Below, in pieces: positions 46,957 through 63,466 of a stretch of 64,000 nt of DNA. The first letter of the stretch is position 1; every line of letters begins with the position of its first letter. The stretch lies in contig NC_092571.1 in NCBI RefSeq assembly GCF_037975245.1, positions 23,813,564 to 23,877,563 on the forward strand, given 5' to 3'. The notes under the pieces were generated by a model. It was not told where the DNA came from. It ran no database searches and was given only the letters and a program-made list of their open reading frames with translations. Position numbers and translations under genes: made by a program. Origin of the DNA: Apostichopus japonicus (lineage: Eukaryota > Echinodermata > Holothuroidea > Aspidochirotida > Stichopodidae).

Positions 46957-47529
46957 ACGTTTATGGCAAGCCGTATGGGACAAACACTGCATAATATATA
47001 TCCTCGTATTAATACGAATATATACGCGTAATCATTCGAATATATCCGCGAGTATATTATTATCTAATCATATTGTTTATATATATACGCGTATTAATTC
47101 GAATATATATATATATATATTATTTCGAATATATACGCGTATAAAAACCAATATATCCTCGTACTTATTCGAGTATATACGTGAATTAATTCGAATATAT
47201 ATGCAGATTAATTAGAAAATTTAGGCGGATTATTTCAGCCAATCGGATAAGTAGGACGATAAACACGTGTATATTTGAATGAATCCGTGCATATGTTGGA
47301 TTTAAGCCCCATATGTATTCGAATTAGTGCGGATATGTTGAATTTAATACATGTATATATTCGAATTATTACGTGTCTATATTCGAATTAATACGCGGAT
47401 ATTAATTAAACCTTATGATTGGCTAATAATATATACGCGTATATATATTCGAATTAATACGCGTATATATTCAAATTAATACGATGATATAGTATGCGGT
47501 GTTTGTCCCACATAGCTTGCCATACACGT
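46957..47529. mobile_element. 37-bp inverted repeats enclosing an ATTCGAATATATACGCGT array
   Basis: The left arm (46957-46993; TATGGCAAGCCGTATGGGAC then AAACACTGC) and the right arm (47493-47529) are about 85-90 percent complementary. Between them ~500 bp are made of ATTCGAAT, ATATACGCGTAT and TTAATTCGAATATAT variants, all near-palindromic. TA lies at both arm edges if ATGGCAAGC marks the end. No protein. Most likely a non-autonomous DNA transposon with an expanded internal microsatellite. Confidence 0.65.
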
Positions 47530-48387
47530 TCAAAGGTTGTTGTTAATATTATCTGTCGTTATGCCTTTGGTGACGAAGAAGAATAACTTACCAGCTATTT
47601 TGGGTTTTGGAGTGGGGAGGAGGAGGTGAGTGAGGAAATACTTCTTGTTCATTGTTAGTTCCGGTTACAGCATTGTATGGTAATTCGAGTGATGCGAGTG
47701 GGTAGTCGTGTCATGTGTCATTTCAGGATGACTGAAATGGTCAACGACAACTTACTTTAATGTATACAGTTTGTGTAATAAACCGTATGCACATTATATG
47801 TACAGGTGTTGTTTCCTTTGACTTGGCAATGTACTTTGAATGGATTATGTTTACCATTCTCTCCGCAGGCAGGCACTCAGAGAAATTGATAAAAGTTATA
47901 TATTGCACACATGTTGCTAGATTAAAGTTTCGACGCCGTATTACCAATGTTCTTGTTGGTCATATATACTGTAAATATCATTTTATTTGATAGTTAATAA
48001 TTTAATGTCATTGATACGATCTATCTTAAAAAAAAATGACAAAACAAACCAAAATTATAGAGTGTGGTCCGTGACGTCATGATAATGATGACGAAAAGGC
48101 CGTATTATCTTTGAAATGTGCATACATGATACATGGTTCATATATAGTTATGATTTTCTTAACGATCCGTGAAATTGAACTAACGTATCCTGGCAACAAA
48201 ATGCAGACTGCAGGGATGATGACGTCATCACGGTAACTAATATGAAGCAAATGTCTTTGATTGCCTTAGCTCGCAATGTTCAAATAAGTTGTTTAGCTAC
48301 AGTGAAGGATTGGAATTTATACAAGTCAATATATCATTTCAGTATAATCTGAAGCCTTGATAATTTCTTTCAACCGGATGTATATGT

Positions 48388-48446
<59 letters not shown>

Positions 48447-49588
48447 CATCAATAGCTAAAACCAAATATTCCAAAGGTTTATATTACATTTTATGAGAAA
48501 TATATGAACGCAACATTGAAGTATTACCCAATGGAAAATAAAATATTTTGGGGAATAACTTCTGGGGATGACGTCACAGACGCCCATTGTGATATATGCT
48601 TCTATTTTAAAAATAAAAAAGTAATATAACGAAGGGTGTGTTTATTATGGTCATAAAAAAAAGGCTTTATCGTGTCTGATGGCGACGAAATTTGATTTTA
48701 AACTACGACCTTCTTATATGCCCATGCGTGCTGAGTATACGTGACGCTATGATGCAGGGACCTATCTCTCTCTACCGATGATTCTTTAAATGTTTCGTGG
48801 AAACCGGTGCATTTTTTTTTAAATAGTTTTTGTGTGTCTTGTGAGCACTGGTGGTGTTGGCTATATCGCTTTCACAAGAAATATTACAAGGATAAAATGG
48901 CAATCAAAAATATCTATGAATGACAAAGTTGGTCTGGTCTTGTATTAATTGTAGATTGATGAAAAAAATGCGATCGAAAAAAAAAAGTTGCAATTGGCAG
49001 ACATTTCTATTATTATTTTACATGAATCAAAGCTACATCAGCCATCCAGGGTTAAATTGTTCGAAGTAAAAGAGTGATCAACTGTATCACTGTAGAGGTT
49101 GAAGGGAGTGTGTTTAGCATTTCAAAAGGACACATTGGGCCGGGCTCTCCAGCCAGGCCCAAAATAAATAGAGGGCGCTGTCATATCGGTACTATTAGAT
49201 TTCCTTTATATAAAGGAACGCTGGGTACTATTAGAGTTCCTTTATACATGCGAGAACTGCGAGAACTCGAATTTGGACGCCATTTTGTTTCCATTTGGTG
49301 TAAAGGAACTCTAGGTCCTATCTGAATTCCGTGAAAATTGGCAAGGAAGATCGTAACGGTTACATGAGATGATCATTCGTATATACAAATTCGTTCGTAT
49401 ACTTACTGAAGAAGAGATCTTTCGAAACATAATTTCGAAGTATAAATTCAAACTAATTGTCTTACTATAGTAACTTAACGTGTGTATAACAAAAAAAAGT
49501 TCAACTACCCATCAGCGGGTCTGTGCACAAGTTCCTCCCAAAGGTTTCTCATAGCACTGTAACATATCTCTGCTTCATCAGGTATTAT
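47530..49588. other. gene-free, includes (AT)n at 48397-48441
   Basis: Besides the microsatellite, 49130-49330 holds a repeat-like stretch with duplicated words (GGTACTATTAGA/TTTCCTTTATA). No exon seen. Confidence 0.4.
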
Positions 49589-49915
49589 CAGTCACCCAAG
49601 ACATGTAGAGTCTGGGTATGAAAACCAAACGACTTAAAGGTATGCTGTATTGGCCCCAAGTATGCTAAATATTCAAAATTCTTAAACTGTTCTTATTACT
49701 GCTCTTCGAGGGAATTTTCCTCACTGGGACATTCAGTCATCTTCTGTGTTCCCTTAAAGTATCTGAGAACAATTTGGAGAGTACTTTCTGAAAACTTCTA
49801 GCAATTATAGCGTGCTATAATTTGAGTCCTATACTGACTACCTTTAACATAATCCACTCTCAACCCCCCCCCCCCACCCCACTTGCATCTAAACTGTGTC
49901 CACATGCTTGCCGAG
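49589..49915 (-). mobile_element. decayed U2-SINE body split by a MITE
   Basis: The left piece 49589-49633 (GTCACCCAAG ... GAAAACCAAACGAC) and right piece 49848-49915 (CACTCTCAACCCC ... CTTGCATC ... CTGTGT) are the neighbouring parts of the SINE body found intact at 25909, 27815 and 32256. They are separated exactly by the TTAA-flanked MITE. The head is not recognisable. Confidence 0.65.
49638..49843. mobile_element. piggyBac-like MITE, copy 2, inserted in a SINE
   Basis: TTAA at 49634-49637 and 49844-49847. The ends AGGTATGCTGTATTGGCCCC and, from the other side, AGGTAGTCAGTATAGGACTC match the family at 19108. It contains TATAGCGTGCTATA. Length is 206 bp, a shorter relative. Confidence 0.75.
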
Positions 49916-50120
49916 AGCGTTCACGCGATATGTGTAACTTTAATTTGGAGGTCGCAAAACAGCATTGATCACCGATATTAGTGAGCAAAGAGAGAACCGT
50001 TTTAACAAAATACCTTTGTAAAGTCATCCTGCTATTAATCTAGTGCCCTCTTCTTGATGTTAATTTATTTTACCAAACCGGAGCAACTCAATTCAATCAA
50101 GCTTATGAACACTGTAAGAC

Positions 50121-50171
<51 letters not shown>

Positions 50172-53100
50172 AACCGACACGAAATACCACCGCAATGACC
50201 TTGGTAAGTACACGGTACACAGCGTGCATACAAGTTCCCAGTCAATAACTAACCAATCTGTTTATTGATTTGTCTACAAGCCAATTGTATATAAACACGA
50301 GAACAATTTTTGATATTTGTCAAAATTGTCCCCTTTATTGAGGTTCAGATGGCTCACCCCGTCGATTGATCCCTGTACTGGAAGAAGGTGATTTGCTTTT
50401 CTTTTTCTTTCTTCTTTATGTCAAAAGTGGTAAAATAAGAAGTTTGTATGCACGTATGTGCACGTAACTTCGCTTCATTATACGGGTTTACAATGTACAG
50501 GGAGTATACTCTATGGAACGCCGTACGTTTAATTATACCCCCAACGTGAGATAAACATGTTCAAATTGATATGAGTATATCATAAGTTCAATAAAGGCTC
50601 TGTATTAACTAAGGACTCGTCTTTCATCCGGCAAAAAAATACTATATGCTGGTAGGTGTTGAACCAGCTCATTTTTATTTTAATGATCAATATCTTCATA
50701 TTGATGGGATGGTAAAACATGCTGATTAAGTTACATTGTTTCTCACTCTCTATACCTTAATGATCGTTTCCTCACCAAACGACATTTGGAAAATCTACAG
50801 TATTTCCCAAGAGTCTCATCACCTCGCCAGGTTTATTGAACATTTACCAAAGATAGACTAGAAAACTATAATAAAAAAAAAGACTTCGCCCAAAGTTTCC
50901 GCATTTGTTTATTGCTATGTTTTATGGTTATATTAACTATGTACTCAGGCTGTAAAACCGCGCCCACGGCATTTGATACGAATTTCACCTAAGAGACCAA
51001 TACAAGTGTTATGTTCTCAGTTTTGTTTGGCCCGTTTTTCATTTATTACCATTCATATCTCCCCAGCAAATTGCAAAGATCAGTTTAATAAAACCCAGCA
51101 ATACGTTTACTGTGCATTTGTGTTTTTCTTGACTATAACAACAAGAAAAACTGGAACTTTCGTGTTTTTGGTGTGTAATGCGAAATATGACTGACAATCC
51201 GGTGCTTACTCTGTGACTAAACATAATAATGGTCTATGCGTTCTCAACGGCACATATCGAGTTCAGTTTAGTTAGCAAATTTTAATTATCTTGCTGCACG
51301 CTGATTATGCGAAAACACTATAACAGTGAATTGGATGCTTAATTAACTTGATTATCCTATTAATGACAAAGTTCTGAGAAGCCTCTGGCTTCACCGCGCA
51401 CGCTTTAGCGTGGGATCCTGGTGCGAAGCCTCGGTATATGGGGTCTATAAGTGAAAGAATTCCCTGGAAGCTCTTGCAATTAAGTACTTTCGTGAGACAT
51501 TTTCTGGCCTTTCTGGGACGCAAATACCAATATCTTATGGTAATTTAATCAACATTTAGCTCAATCTTTAGAGGAAAGGCACTTCCTGCCACACTATAAT
51601 TAAGGGCCCTTTTTGCCCCCCCCCCCCCCCCTCCTTATAGTCCTGCTATGAGCTCAAGTGAAGTTGCCCCCGTGCTGTAGGCGTCCTTGCATGGTTAGGT
51701 ATAATAATTTGAGCTGCTTTGGTGTGAAGCCATTCATTGATATAGAGTGAAATTCACTCCATAAGTTATACCTTGCATGGTTAGGTATAATTTGAAGGGT
51801 TTAACCGAAAGGATATGCAATTCAAGTAAACAAAAACAATGCATATCCTATATAGTTACAGGCAGGATTTGTGGTCAGGCATTGTCATCGTTATACAACA
51901 ACAAACACGTCAATACGAAAATACCATATATTTCGTAGTGTTATTACTAATAACGAAATATTACAGTGCTTGTCATATATCAATAATTATACATATACCA
52001 TCGTCGTGCAATGCCGCATCATGCCATACATGCACATGTTTGTATGTGGCTCTATTTCAATCTTTAGTGTTTTCTCATTTATAGCGATGCCATCTTTTTT
52101 ATGGAACTGCTTTTGAAGATTGAAATTCTACACATTCTACACAAATATAATTTGAGCGCCTTTGGTGTGAAGCCATTCTTTGATAAGAGTGAAATTCACT
52201 CCTTACGTTATTGAACCTGGACACTCTTAAAGAGTGAGATCTCACCATTTGAAAATTTGTATAATTGATCAACTTATATCAGATCATTTCCCCCTTTTTT
52301 TCGTACTGTTCTGTGCTGTACTGTATTGTCCACCCAATTGGGACAGTTTTTTTTCTATACTGTAGTGCCATGTCCCGCTTGTAGAGCACTCGTAATGTCA
52401 TTACCAGCAGTATGCATATCATGTTTCTATCATATCAAGGTTAGGAACTGTTTGAAGCATGATGCTGGCGTACAGTTTTGAAAGGTATTAGCATTTGGAC
52501 ATTGTCCCAACTGGCAGGTATTGTCCCTATATAGTGCTGCATATTCATCGACCGGGCTCTTGCCTATTAATCGTTTATGTAAAAAACAAATTTCACTTCT
52601 AAATATCCTATAATTGTCTTTAATATTTATAGAAAAATCCTTCCTATAAAGTCAGGCTATTTCTTTTTTTAGTTTTGTACCAAATCGTCCTTAAATAAAA
52701 CAACATTATCGATAAACTGCTTTGAAGGTAAAAACGGCATTTTTTTTCGGTTCCGCGAATTTTCTTTTTGAAATTTCGTTTTTATATATTATTTTTTTTT
52801 CATTTTGCCAACGCTGTTTATTGCATGGTTTGTGCTGCCCTAGTTTACAAATTAAATTTTAAGTGCATATCGCGTAGGCTACTAGTATTACTTCTCGTTC
52901 GTAAAAATCAAATTCACATAAGTGGAAACATTTTATAGATCAGGTTGAAGTTAGTTTAAATCTGATCGGTTGTTTTAATAACACCCTAATAAACATATGA
53001 CAAGATTAAGATCTGAAACAAAAAGATAAAACCCATCATGCCCTACAATAAATATGAGAACATACATACTGATGCTAAACCATGTGTAAAATAGATGTCA

Positions 53101-53972
53101 TAGCTGAAACGTCGTGATTTTTTTTTCTTTTTTTTTTTTGCTTTAATGAAGATTAAGAATTGTTCTTCAAGCATGCATGATTGTCACATTCATGTTCTTG
53201 GGATCAAGCTCCCTTTCTTGAAAGCAGGTTGAAAGAATGTTAGAGCAATATTTTTTGGGTTGTGCACGCTTTTTTATGGGGGGGGGGGGAGGGGAGCAGG
53301 CGCGTAGCCAAGGGACGAAGAGGGCAACCACCCTTCCCACTTGGGCTTATTTTTTATGATATCGCTAGCTATTAGGCTACTCTAACGTTTACAATCGGAC
53401 AGTTCTGCGAAGCCTAAGCTTCTTGGTACTACATTCTGCTCGGACATCGATTCTGCAAAGTTTTTCTACAAGAAGAAAACGTCGAATGGAGACAATTTTT
53501 ACATGGTTAGAAAGAGAAAAATAAGAACTACAAGGACACTGTCTCAAAATCTTCCACCAGACAATTCTTTTATCTCCCGCCAGGCATAGCGGCATGATTG
53601 GAAAACCTTGGGAAACGCCTAAACCGGGTTCGCGGGAAGTACATCGCTATTTTGTACTAAACATATTCTCAGTATCACTTTATAGACACTGTTCTTCTGT
53701 TCATAATAACGGCATAGTTTTTAAGGGCGTATTCAATGTGATCAACATATATCATTCGATTTCTGTCCATGACTGTAATTAAAACTTAACTTATTTGAAA
53801 TACCAGTTTAATGATTGCAAGTGTGGGCAAAGGATTAGGCATTTACTGTATTTGTATGACTACGTGTTCGGCGAAAATGTTCAGCGATCGACAGCTAGGC
53901 AGTGAGTGTTTTCGACACGTGTATACATCATCCAAGCAGCGCACACTTATACTATTTTCTGTAAACATGTAT
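49916..53972. other. gene-free region with repeats
   Basis: (AT)n lies near 50133-50163, poly-C near 51618 and poly-G near 53279. A direct repeat of about 55 bp (TTTGGTGTGAAGCCATTC then GAGTGAAATTCACTCC) occurs at 51717-51765 and 52158-52206. A hAT-like end CAGGCGCGTAGCC lies near 53297. No exon seen. Confidence 0.4.
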
Positions 53973-55906
53973 CAGGCGCGTATCCAGGGGGGGCGTTGGG
54001 GGCGCGCGCCCCCCGGGTAAGGAAAAAAGGAGAGAAAAAAAGAGAAGAAAAAAAGTAAAAAGAGGGGGGAGGAAAGAAAAAGAGGAGAGGAAGGAAGGGA
54101 AAAGAAAAAGAAGAAAGAGAGAAAAGGGAGAAAAAGAGGGAGTAGAAGATAAACGCCAAGACCTCGGGAAGAGAAAGAGGAACAGATATAATAACAGCGC
54201 TGATAGCTATTATATACACAGGGTAGCCAGTGACAGATCGAGGATTACGGAGGAGACGTGCGCCTCACCCTACCCCTTACACCGACAACTCCATTTTTGA
54301 CGTTCCATATTTCCACTCTCACTAATGTATCTATATATATATACTATATATGGTCTATCTGTGGCTGGTCTTGAACTCAACCGAGTCGTCGGGGAACATG
54401 ACGCATGACGCCCCCCCCCCCCCTGAACAAATTTTCTTTATGATATCCCTAGTAATTTCAAAATAGACTATGATTAGATGCAACTTACAAGGCATGGGAA
54501 GTATCATTTCCAGCGATCTGGGAACTGGCATTTTCGGCCAAAATTTTCTTGCACGATTCGCGCCAACTCATTGTGGCGCTACGCTTAGATAGTTTGCCTA
54601 CAGGCTTCGCCCCTCCCTTGGCAAATTACTCGCTACACGCCTGTTCGAATTTGTAAAGCAAAGAGCAGAGATCACATCATATCAGTGAGAATGAAAATGC
54701 GTGTTCCAGGATGAACAGCCTCAAAACTGTCTATGTGTGTAGTCAAAGGCGTAAGAGCCCAATTGGATTTTGGGGCTGTAACGACTTGCCAGAAAATATA
54801 ACCAACATTTTTCGCGCGCTCCTCGCGCGTCCAACATGTTAATGTCAATATCATATAAGCAAGCATCGGTCATTACATCGCATGGCATCGTGTACCGTAC
54901 GGTCCGTGAAAGTTGCGCAGTATACCGCGGGATGCTAATGTAAACAACGAAATGTCTTATGTAGATGGAGAAAAAGCATATCCAATTATGTCAAAACTCT
55001 CTTTTACAGTAGTAATGACGAATTAGTCTGCCAAGCTTAGAACTTTATTTTAATTACCAAGGAGATAATTTTTATACTATTCATTTCCTTAAGTTACAAC
55101 ATTGCTATTTATTTTTCTTTCAGTAGGTCCCGAAAATTCTCAGCATATTGCCCGAATTTTCAGGGGGAAAATTGGTTGGGGGGGGGGGGGGCTGCAGCCT
55201 GCCCGGCCCCGCCTCCTACGCCTATGTGTGTAGTGTTCGGTTTCGAAATATCTGATATCGGAAATATCTGGTATTTTTCATTTCCTTCAACCAAGTTTTA
55301 TAATAGCCGTTATAAGAGGTTTTAATATTTGTACACCAATAAATTAACTGTGTCTGAATTTTCGAAAATTTCCTCACCAACATTCTTCATCATACTTCCT
55401 TCGACTAGTGCAATTTTGACCTGTCTGTTAGGGGTTGAAAGAGGTTTTTCTATATTGATTGTCCATAGATTGAATTTTGTGCAACATTATGGGTCTGTTT
55501 TGAAGTGATTTTATTCACGAGAAATGTGAATTTTCAAATGCTGAACAAATAATGGGCTTAAAACCTTGAAAAGTGGGGCTTTCGGATATTGTGGGCCGTG
55601 ACGTAGAATCATCTACAAGAGCAATGAATGATCCACAGGACATGCAATGAAGTCGAACATGATGTGTGACTGGTGACAATCTTCCAAAAGGTTGGATGGA
55701 GAAAAAAAACTATTGGGAACTACTTGGTTCTCAGGCAAAAATGTAAAATGGTTGGTCATTTTCAAGCCCGAGAAGTGCCATTTCCGGTGATCTGGTGGGT
55801 ATCAAAACCAGAAATTTTCTTGTACGCTCCGCGCCAACCGATGGTGGCGCTCCGCTTAGATAGTAATTCGCGCGCCCCGGGCTAGAAAATCCTGGATACG
55901 CCCCTG
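53973..55906. mobile_element. composite TIR element, CAGGCGCGTATCCAG ends
   Basis: The left end CAGGCGCGTATCCAGGGGG and the right end, read inward as CAGGGGCGTATCCAGGATT, form terminal inverted repeats. About 110 bp near 54480-54600 recur at 55738-55862 (TTTTCTTG.ACG, CGCGCCAAC, TGGTGGCGCTCCGCTTAGAT), so two related elements may be nested or joined. No convincing target duplication and no transposase. Confidence 0.5.
54019..54180 (+). repeat. homopurine tract
   Basis: About 130-160 nearly uninterrupted A/G bases (AGAGAAGAAAAAAAG, GAGGGGGGAGGAAAG and similar), inside the TIR element. Such tracts can form triplex DNA. Confidence 0.8.
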
Positions 55907-60032
<4,126 letters not shown>

Positions 60033-60038
60033 TTTATT
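60033..60038 (-). promoter_or_regulatory. poly(A) signal AATAAA for the C3orf33 homologue
   Basis: AATAAA on the minus strand about 110 bp after the stop codon at 60147. Confidence 0.5.
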
Positions 60039-60146
60039 TAATAAAAAGTTATCAAAATTAACTTATAAAGCTGTTTTTGAGCCACTCTGTGCAGTCTGTA
60101 GACCAAAAAATCCTCAAATTATTGTTCATATTGCTCATTATCCTCT

Positions 60147-60455
60147 TCATTTCCTTTTGAAAAAACTTCTCCAGAAAGTTGCAAGTGTTCTCGGAAATTG
60201 ATAAACTTGTTTTCCACACAAATTTACCCACTCTCTGATTCCCTCTGTTCTGACCGAGACTGCCTCTGAAAGTTGCTCCCGCATGCTTGGAGTTTTCCAT
60301 AAGCCTCTCTTCTTCCTCTCTGAGTACATTTCAGCTTTCAGTAATTTTTGTGTCAACGAACGAGTGTACCGTGATGACGGAGCTAACAGATCCTGCGTCT
60401 TTCCCAGGCCAAGCCGAAGAACTTCAAAATTCAAGTTTTTGGATGAAAAAGAATG
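60147..60455 (-). CDS. C3orf33: C3orf33 homologue, last exon
   Basis: Acceptor CTTGCTTTCCAG. Codes LRLGLGKTQDL, KLLKAEMYSERKKRGLWK and a C-terminal helix-rich tail. Stop TGA at 60149-60147. Confidence 0.85.
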   Translation of the reverse strand, partial: HSFSSKNLNFEVLRLGLGKTQDLLAPSSRYTRSLTQKLLKAEMYSERKKRGLWKTPSMREQLSEAVSVRTEGIREWVNLCGKQVYQFPRTLATFWRSFFKRK

Positions 60456-63400
60456 CTGGAAAGCAAGAAAATTGAGATCGAGATTGAACAGAAATCAAAA
60501 TTGGTCGTCTACTATCACCAAGACTGCTGTTATGTAAGATTTTTCTTAACTTCATCGAGACACCATATTGGAGATAGCTCAATGTCTCAAAAGATAATCT
60601 GGTGGAATACAATGATTCAGAAATTACTTTTGCAAAAGGTTGGAACCAGAATGCAAAAATGCATGTTTACAAGGTTTTCACAATTTTCACCCCTGGTGAC
60701 TCCAAATGATCTTTGATCTCCACCAAACACAATAGGATTTTTGTAATTAATGTGGTTCTTCTACACACTTACTATGAAGTTGGTTTGACCTTCCCTTCTT
60801 GAAATATCGTGTTTACAAAGTTTTCACAATTTGACCTCTGGTGATCCCAAATGACCTTTGACCTCCACCAAAACCAATAGGCTTCTTGTAATTGAGGTGG
60901 TACTTCTACACTAACTATGAAGTTTGTCTGACCTTCCATTTTTGAGATATCGTGTTTACAAGCAGGCTGTCACAAACGCACTCACACATACATACACGCA
61001 TTCGTCGTCATGAATGCATAGGCTACGATTATCATTGAAACCAAAAACTTGTGGGGCAAACAGATGAGCTTGAAAAGCAAGGTATTAAAGGGATGGTTTG
61101 TTGGCAAATAGCGAGACAGATAATACATCAATGTTCCACACTGGTAGTTGAGAATCCCTTCTTCTTTCTTATTAACTCTGGATATGGTTATGATTCATTA
61201 ATATTCAAGGGGTTTGACAGTCAGAGAGATAAAAAGTTCACACTGAGAGTGGAATATACAAATTTGATATCTTGTTCCTTACATTTAATAGATTCTGGGA
61301 TACTAAAATGAACATTAAGCAGTGGCAGGTCAGGTGTGTATTAGGAGAAGTCATCTCAACCATGTGCTGAAGTCAAGTACAGCAAAATCAAGACTGAATC
61401 TAAGTTTTACTCCTCTGTTCTGAGTCCTAGTAATACTTTTTAACTTCTTAAATTTAATTCAGGGCAAGTAAGTTTTGAAAAAAAACATGTTATAGTTTTG
61501 CGGGACTCATTTTGGTCTCTATCTGAACTTTCAAGTCCTGATTGTCACAGTCCTTCACAACTGAGCCTAGTTAGGGTCCTGCACAGCACATTCCAATATT
61601 GATGTCCTTCAAACATGACCTTCAGTCTTACATCACTGACAATGTCCAATTGCACTAGTACATTGGGTGAACCTAGTGGGTAGTAAACTATCGTTTGCTG
61701 ATATAAACAAACAACTTTCTACCAGATTCAGAATCTCTCTACTTTGAGTACCTTTGGCATTTTTATCACAACTTCTATCTGTCCAGCATTGTTTACAGAC
61801 AGGAGTCGAAACCAAATAAGAGGGTTTTCCTTCAAAGTAGCCTTTAAAAACTCTTGGCCTTCTGACTGCAGAGAGACGCCAGCAAGATATAAAGGGAGGT
61901 AGCTGTTTGAACCTAGCAGGACACAGAGAGAAAACAAAGGAGAAATTTTATTGTCAGGAAAGAACTGCAAAGTTAGATATGACAGGTATTTCATATCTGC
62001 ACAATATTAGTATATATATTTGAATGATGTACGGTTCACTTTCATAAGGCTGTTACTGCTAGCTATTATAACTTACTACCAAAAGGGAGAAATCACAATC
62101 CAATCTTTGATCCTTCTGCCTTCCTTCCCCAATCTTCCTCTGCTGTCAAGTCAGGAAACAAAAAATTGTGTCCCTAGCATCTTTGCCCACTTTCCCAAAT
62201 ATTGAGAGATTTTAAGGCATCTGTTCATCTCAGTTCATCATCAGTACAGTGCCTGCAGCCATGAATACTGAACAATGTGCTATTCAGCCATGTATTAAAA
62301 GAAACAAAGCATAAACGATACTTCTCACTTCACACAGTGGAACCAATGGGGGGCGGGAACGGTGGACACAAAGGCACAAAATTCAGTTGGGGGAACAATA
62401 TTTGTTTCCTTTTACTTGTGAAGTTTTTGTACACTTAACGGTGGCACAGAAGAGTGGGGGTGGGGCACAGTATTCTGCACGCAGGGGCACAGTCCCCTTT
62501 TTGTCCTGGCCTGGCAACCGGCCTGAGGTACTGCCTCCAATATAGCAACCTAGTAAGCTGTTTGATTCTGTCAAGTGCGCATAGACCAAATGAGACCATA
62601 GAGGAGAAAGACAACAGACTGGCCAATACTATCAATGACATAAACCTGAGTTGATCTTTTGATAAATTTGTTCCTTAAACATACAAATGAAGAGGGTTTT
62701 TCAGAATATATAAAACACATGCATTTAACTGATACTGATCGCTAATGATATTTCATCTTCAAGTTTTTCTGTGATAAGAAATTGTTCGACAGGAGATACA
62801 TCCAAATACTTGCACTTTTGTTTTACCTCGTTGACTTGATTGTATTTTCCATGGCAATGGTAGAATTGGTAAGTGACTAACTTCTATCACTCCATCTTCG
62901 ACTTTTTCAACTCTACCATGTAAATGGACTCGACGCTGAACAAAACCCTTTGGAATATCTTTGGCATTTCTGAATGTAGTCACCTGAGAAAAAGACGTAA
63001 AACTAACGTAAAAAATGGAAATGAACCCTTTCGGTGTAACATACACTTGAAGAAATGATAATTAATATTTAAAATTTAGTGTCCAGAGAAACCAGACTGT
63101 ATTTTTTTATCACATTAATGTTTATTCATAGCTCTCAAATGACATCAAGGTTCAAAGGTATTAAATTCTCCTGTCTCAAGAGCATGAAATCTGTTAGAAC
63201 TCAAAATGATTCTCAACGCTCTTTTCAACAGTTTTTATTCCAAAATATCTTTAATAATACAATACAACTTTTCCCACCAGAGTACCAACATCTAATATCA
63301 TATTGTGAATGAAAATAAAGCCAGCTCTAAGTGTTAAAGAATAAAAGTGAAAACTAATCAAACACAGAGTGTTCAAATTTAAATTACTTTTGCTGCTATA

Positions 63401-63466
63401 TCTCACCAGACGTACACTTCTGCCAATGGTCAGTACCCCTGCTATTGCAGTTGTTGTAACAGCAAT
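60147..63466 (-). CDS. C3orf33: C3orf33 homologue, 5' incomplete (gene model)
   Basis: Coding exons (minus strand): 63466-63407, 62983-62827, 61912-61752 and 60455-60147. All junctions have AG/GT and matching phases (0, 1, 0), giving 228 residues to the stop. Order of features: a hydrophobic anchor (AIAGVLTIGRSVRL); an OB/SNase-like domain (DIPKGFVQRRVHLHGRV, then LPLYLAGVSLQSEGQEFLK and PLIWFRLL); then the signature RLGLGKTQDL and the conserved LTQKLLKAEM, with a charged tail ending in RK. These match vertebrate C3orf33 in the same order. That family is a small membrane-anchored protein linked to AP-1/ERK signalling and, in later work I recall, to mitochondrial inner-membrane organisation. 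The start codon and the first exon(s) lie beyond 63466, probably outside the window. Confidence 0.85.
60660..60990 (+). repeat. tandem repeat, ~146-bp unit, two copies and a start
   Basis: GTTTACAAGGTTTTCACAAT recurs near 60663 and 60809, with a third start at 60954. Shared words are CCAAATGA(C/T)CTTTGA(C/T)CTCC and ACTATGAAGTT. It lies just upstream of the last C3orf33 exon, in its intron. Confidence 0.75.
61752..61912 (-). CDS. C3orf33: C3orf33 homologue, OB-domain exon 2
   Basis: SNSYLPLYLAGVSLQSEGQE through NPLIWFRLLSVNN and KMPK. Acceptor TGTCCTGCTAG, donor AAAG|GTACTC. Confidence 0.85.
62827..62983 (-). CDS. C3orf33: C3orf33 homologue, OB-domain exon 1
   Basis: VTTFRNAKDIPKGFVQRRVH through EVSHLPILPLPWK. 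Acceptor TTTTTCTCAG, donor CGAG|GTAAAA (phase 1). Confidence 0.85.
63407..63466 (-). CDS. C3orf33: C3orf33 homologue, transmembrane exon
   Basis: Twenty codons, IAVTTTAIAGVLTIGRSVRL, from acceptor TTCTCTTTCAG to donor CTG|GTGAGA. It corresponds to the IAG-RSIRL anchor of the family. Confidence 0.8.

Noticed and set aside
60283-60716. Plus-strand open frames over the last C3orf33 exon
   Set aside because: Antisense shadows; the minus-strand frame has family similarity and splice sites.
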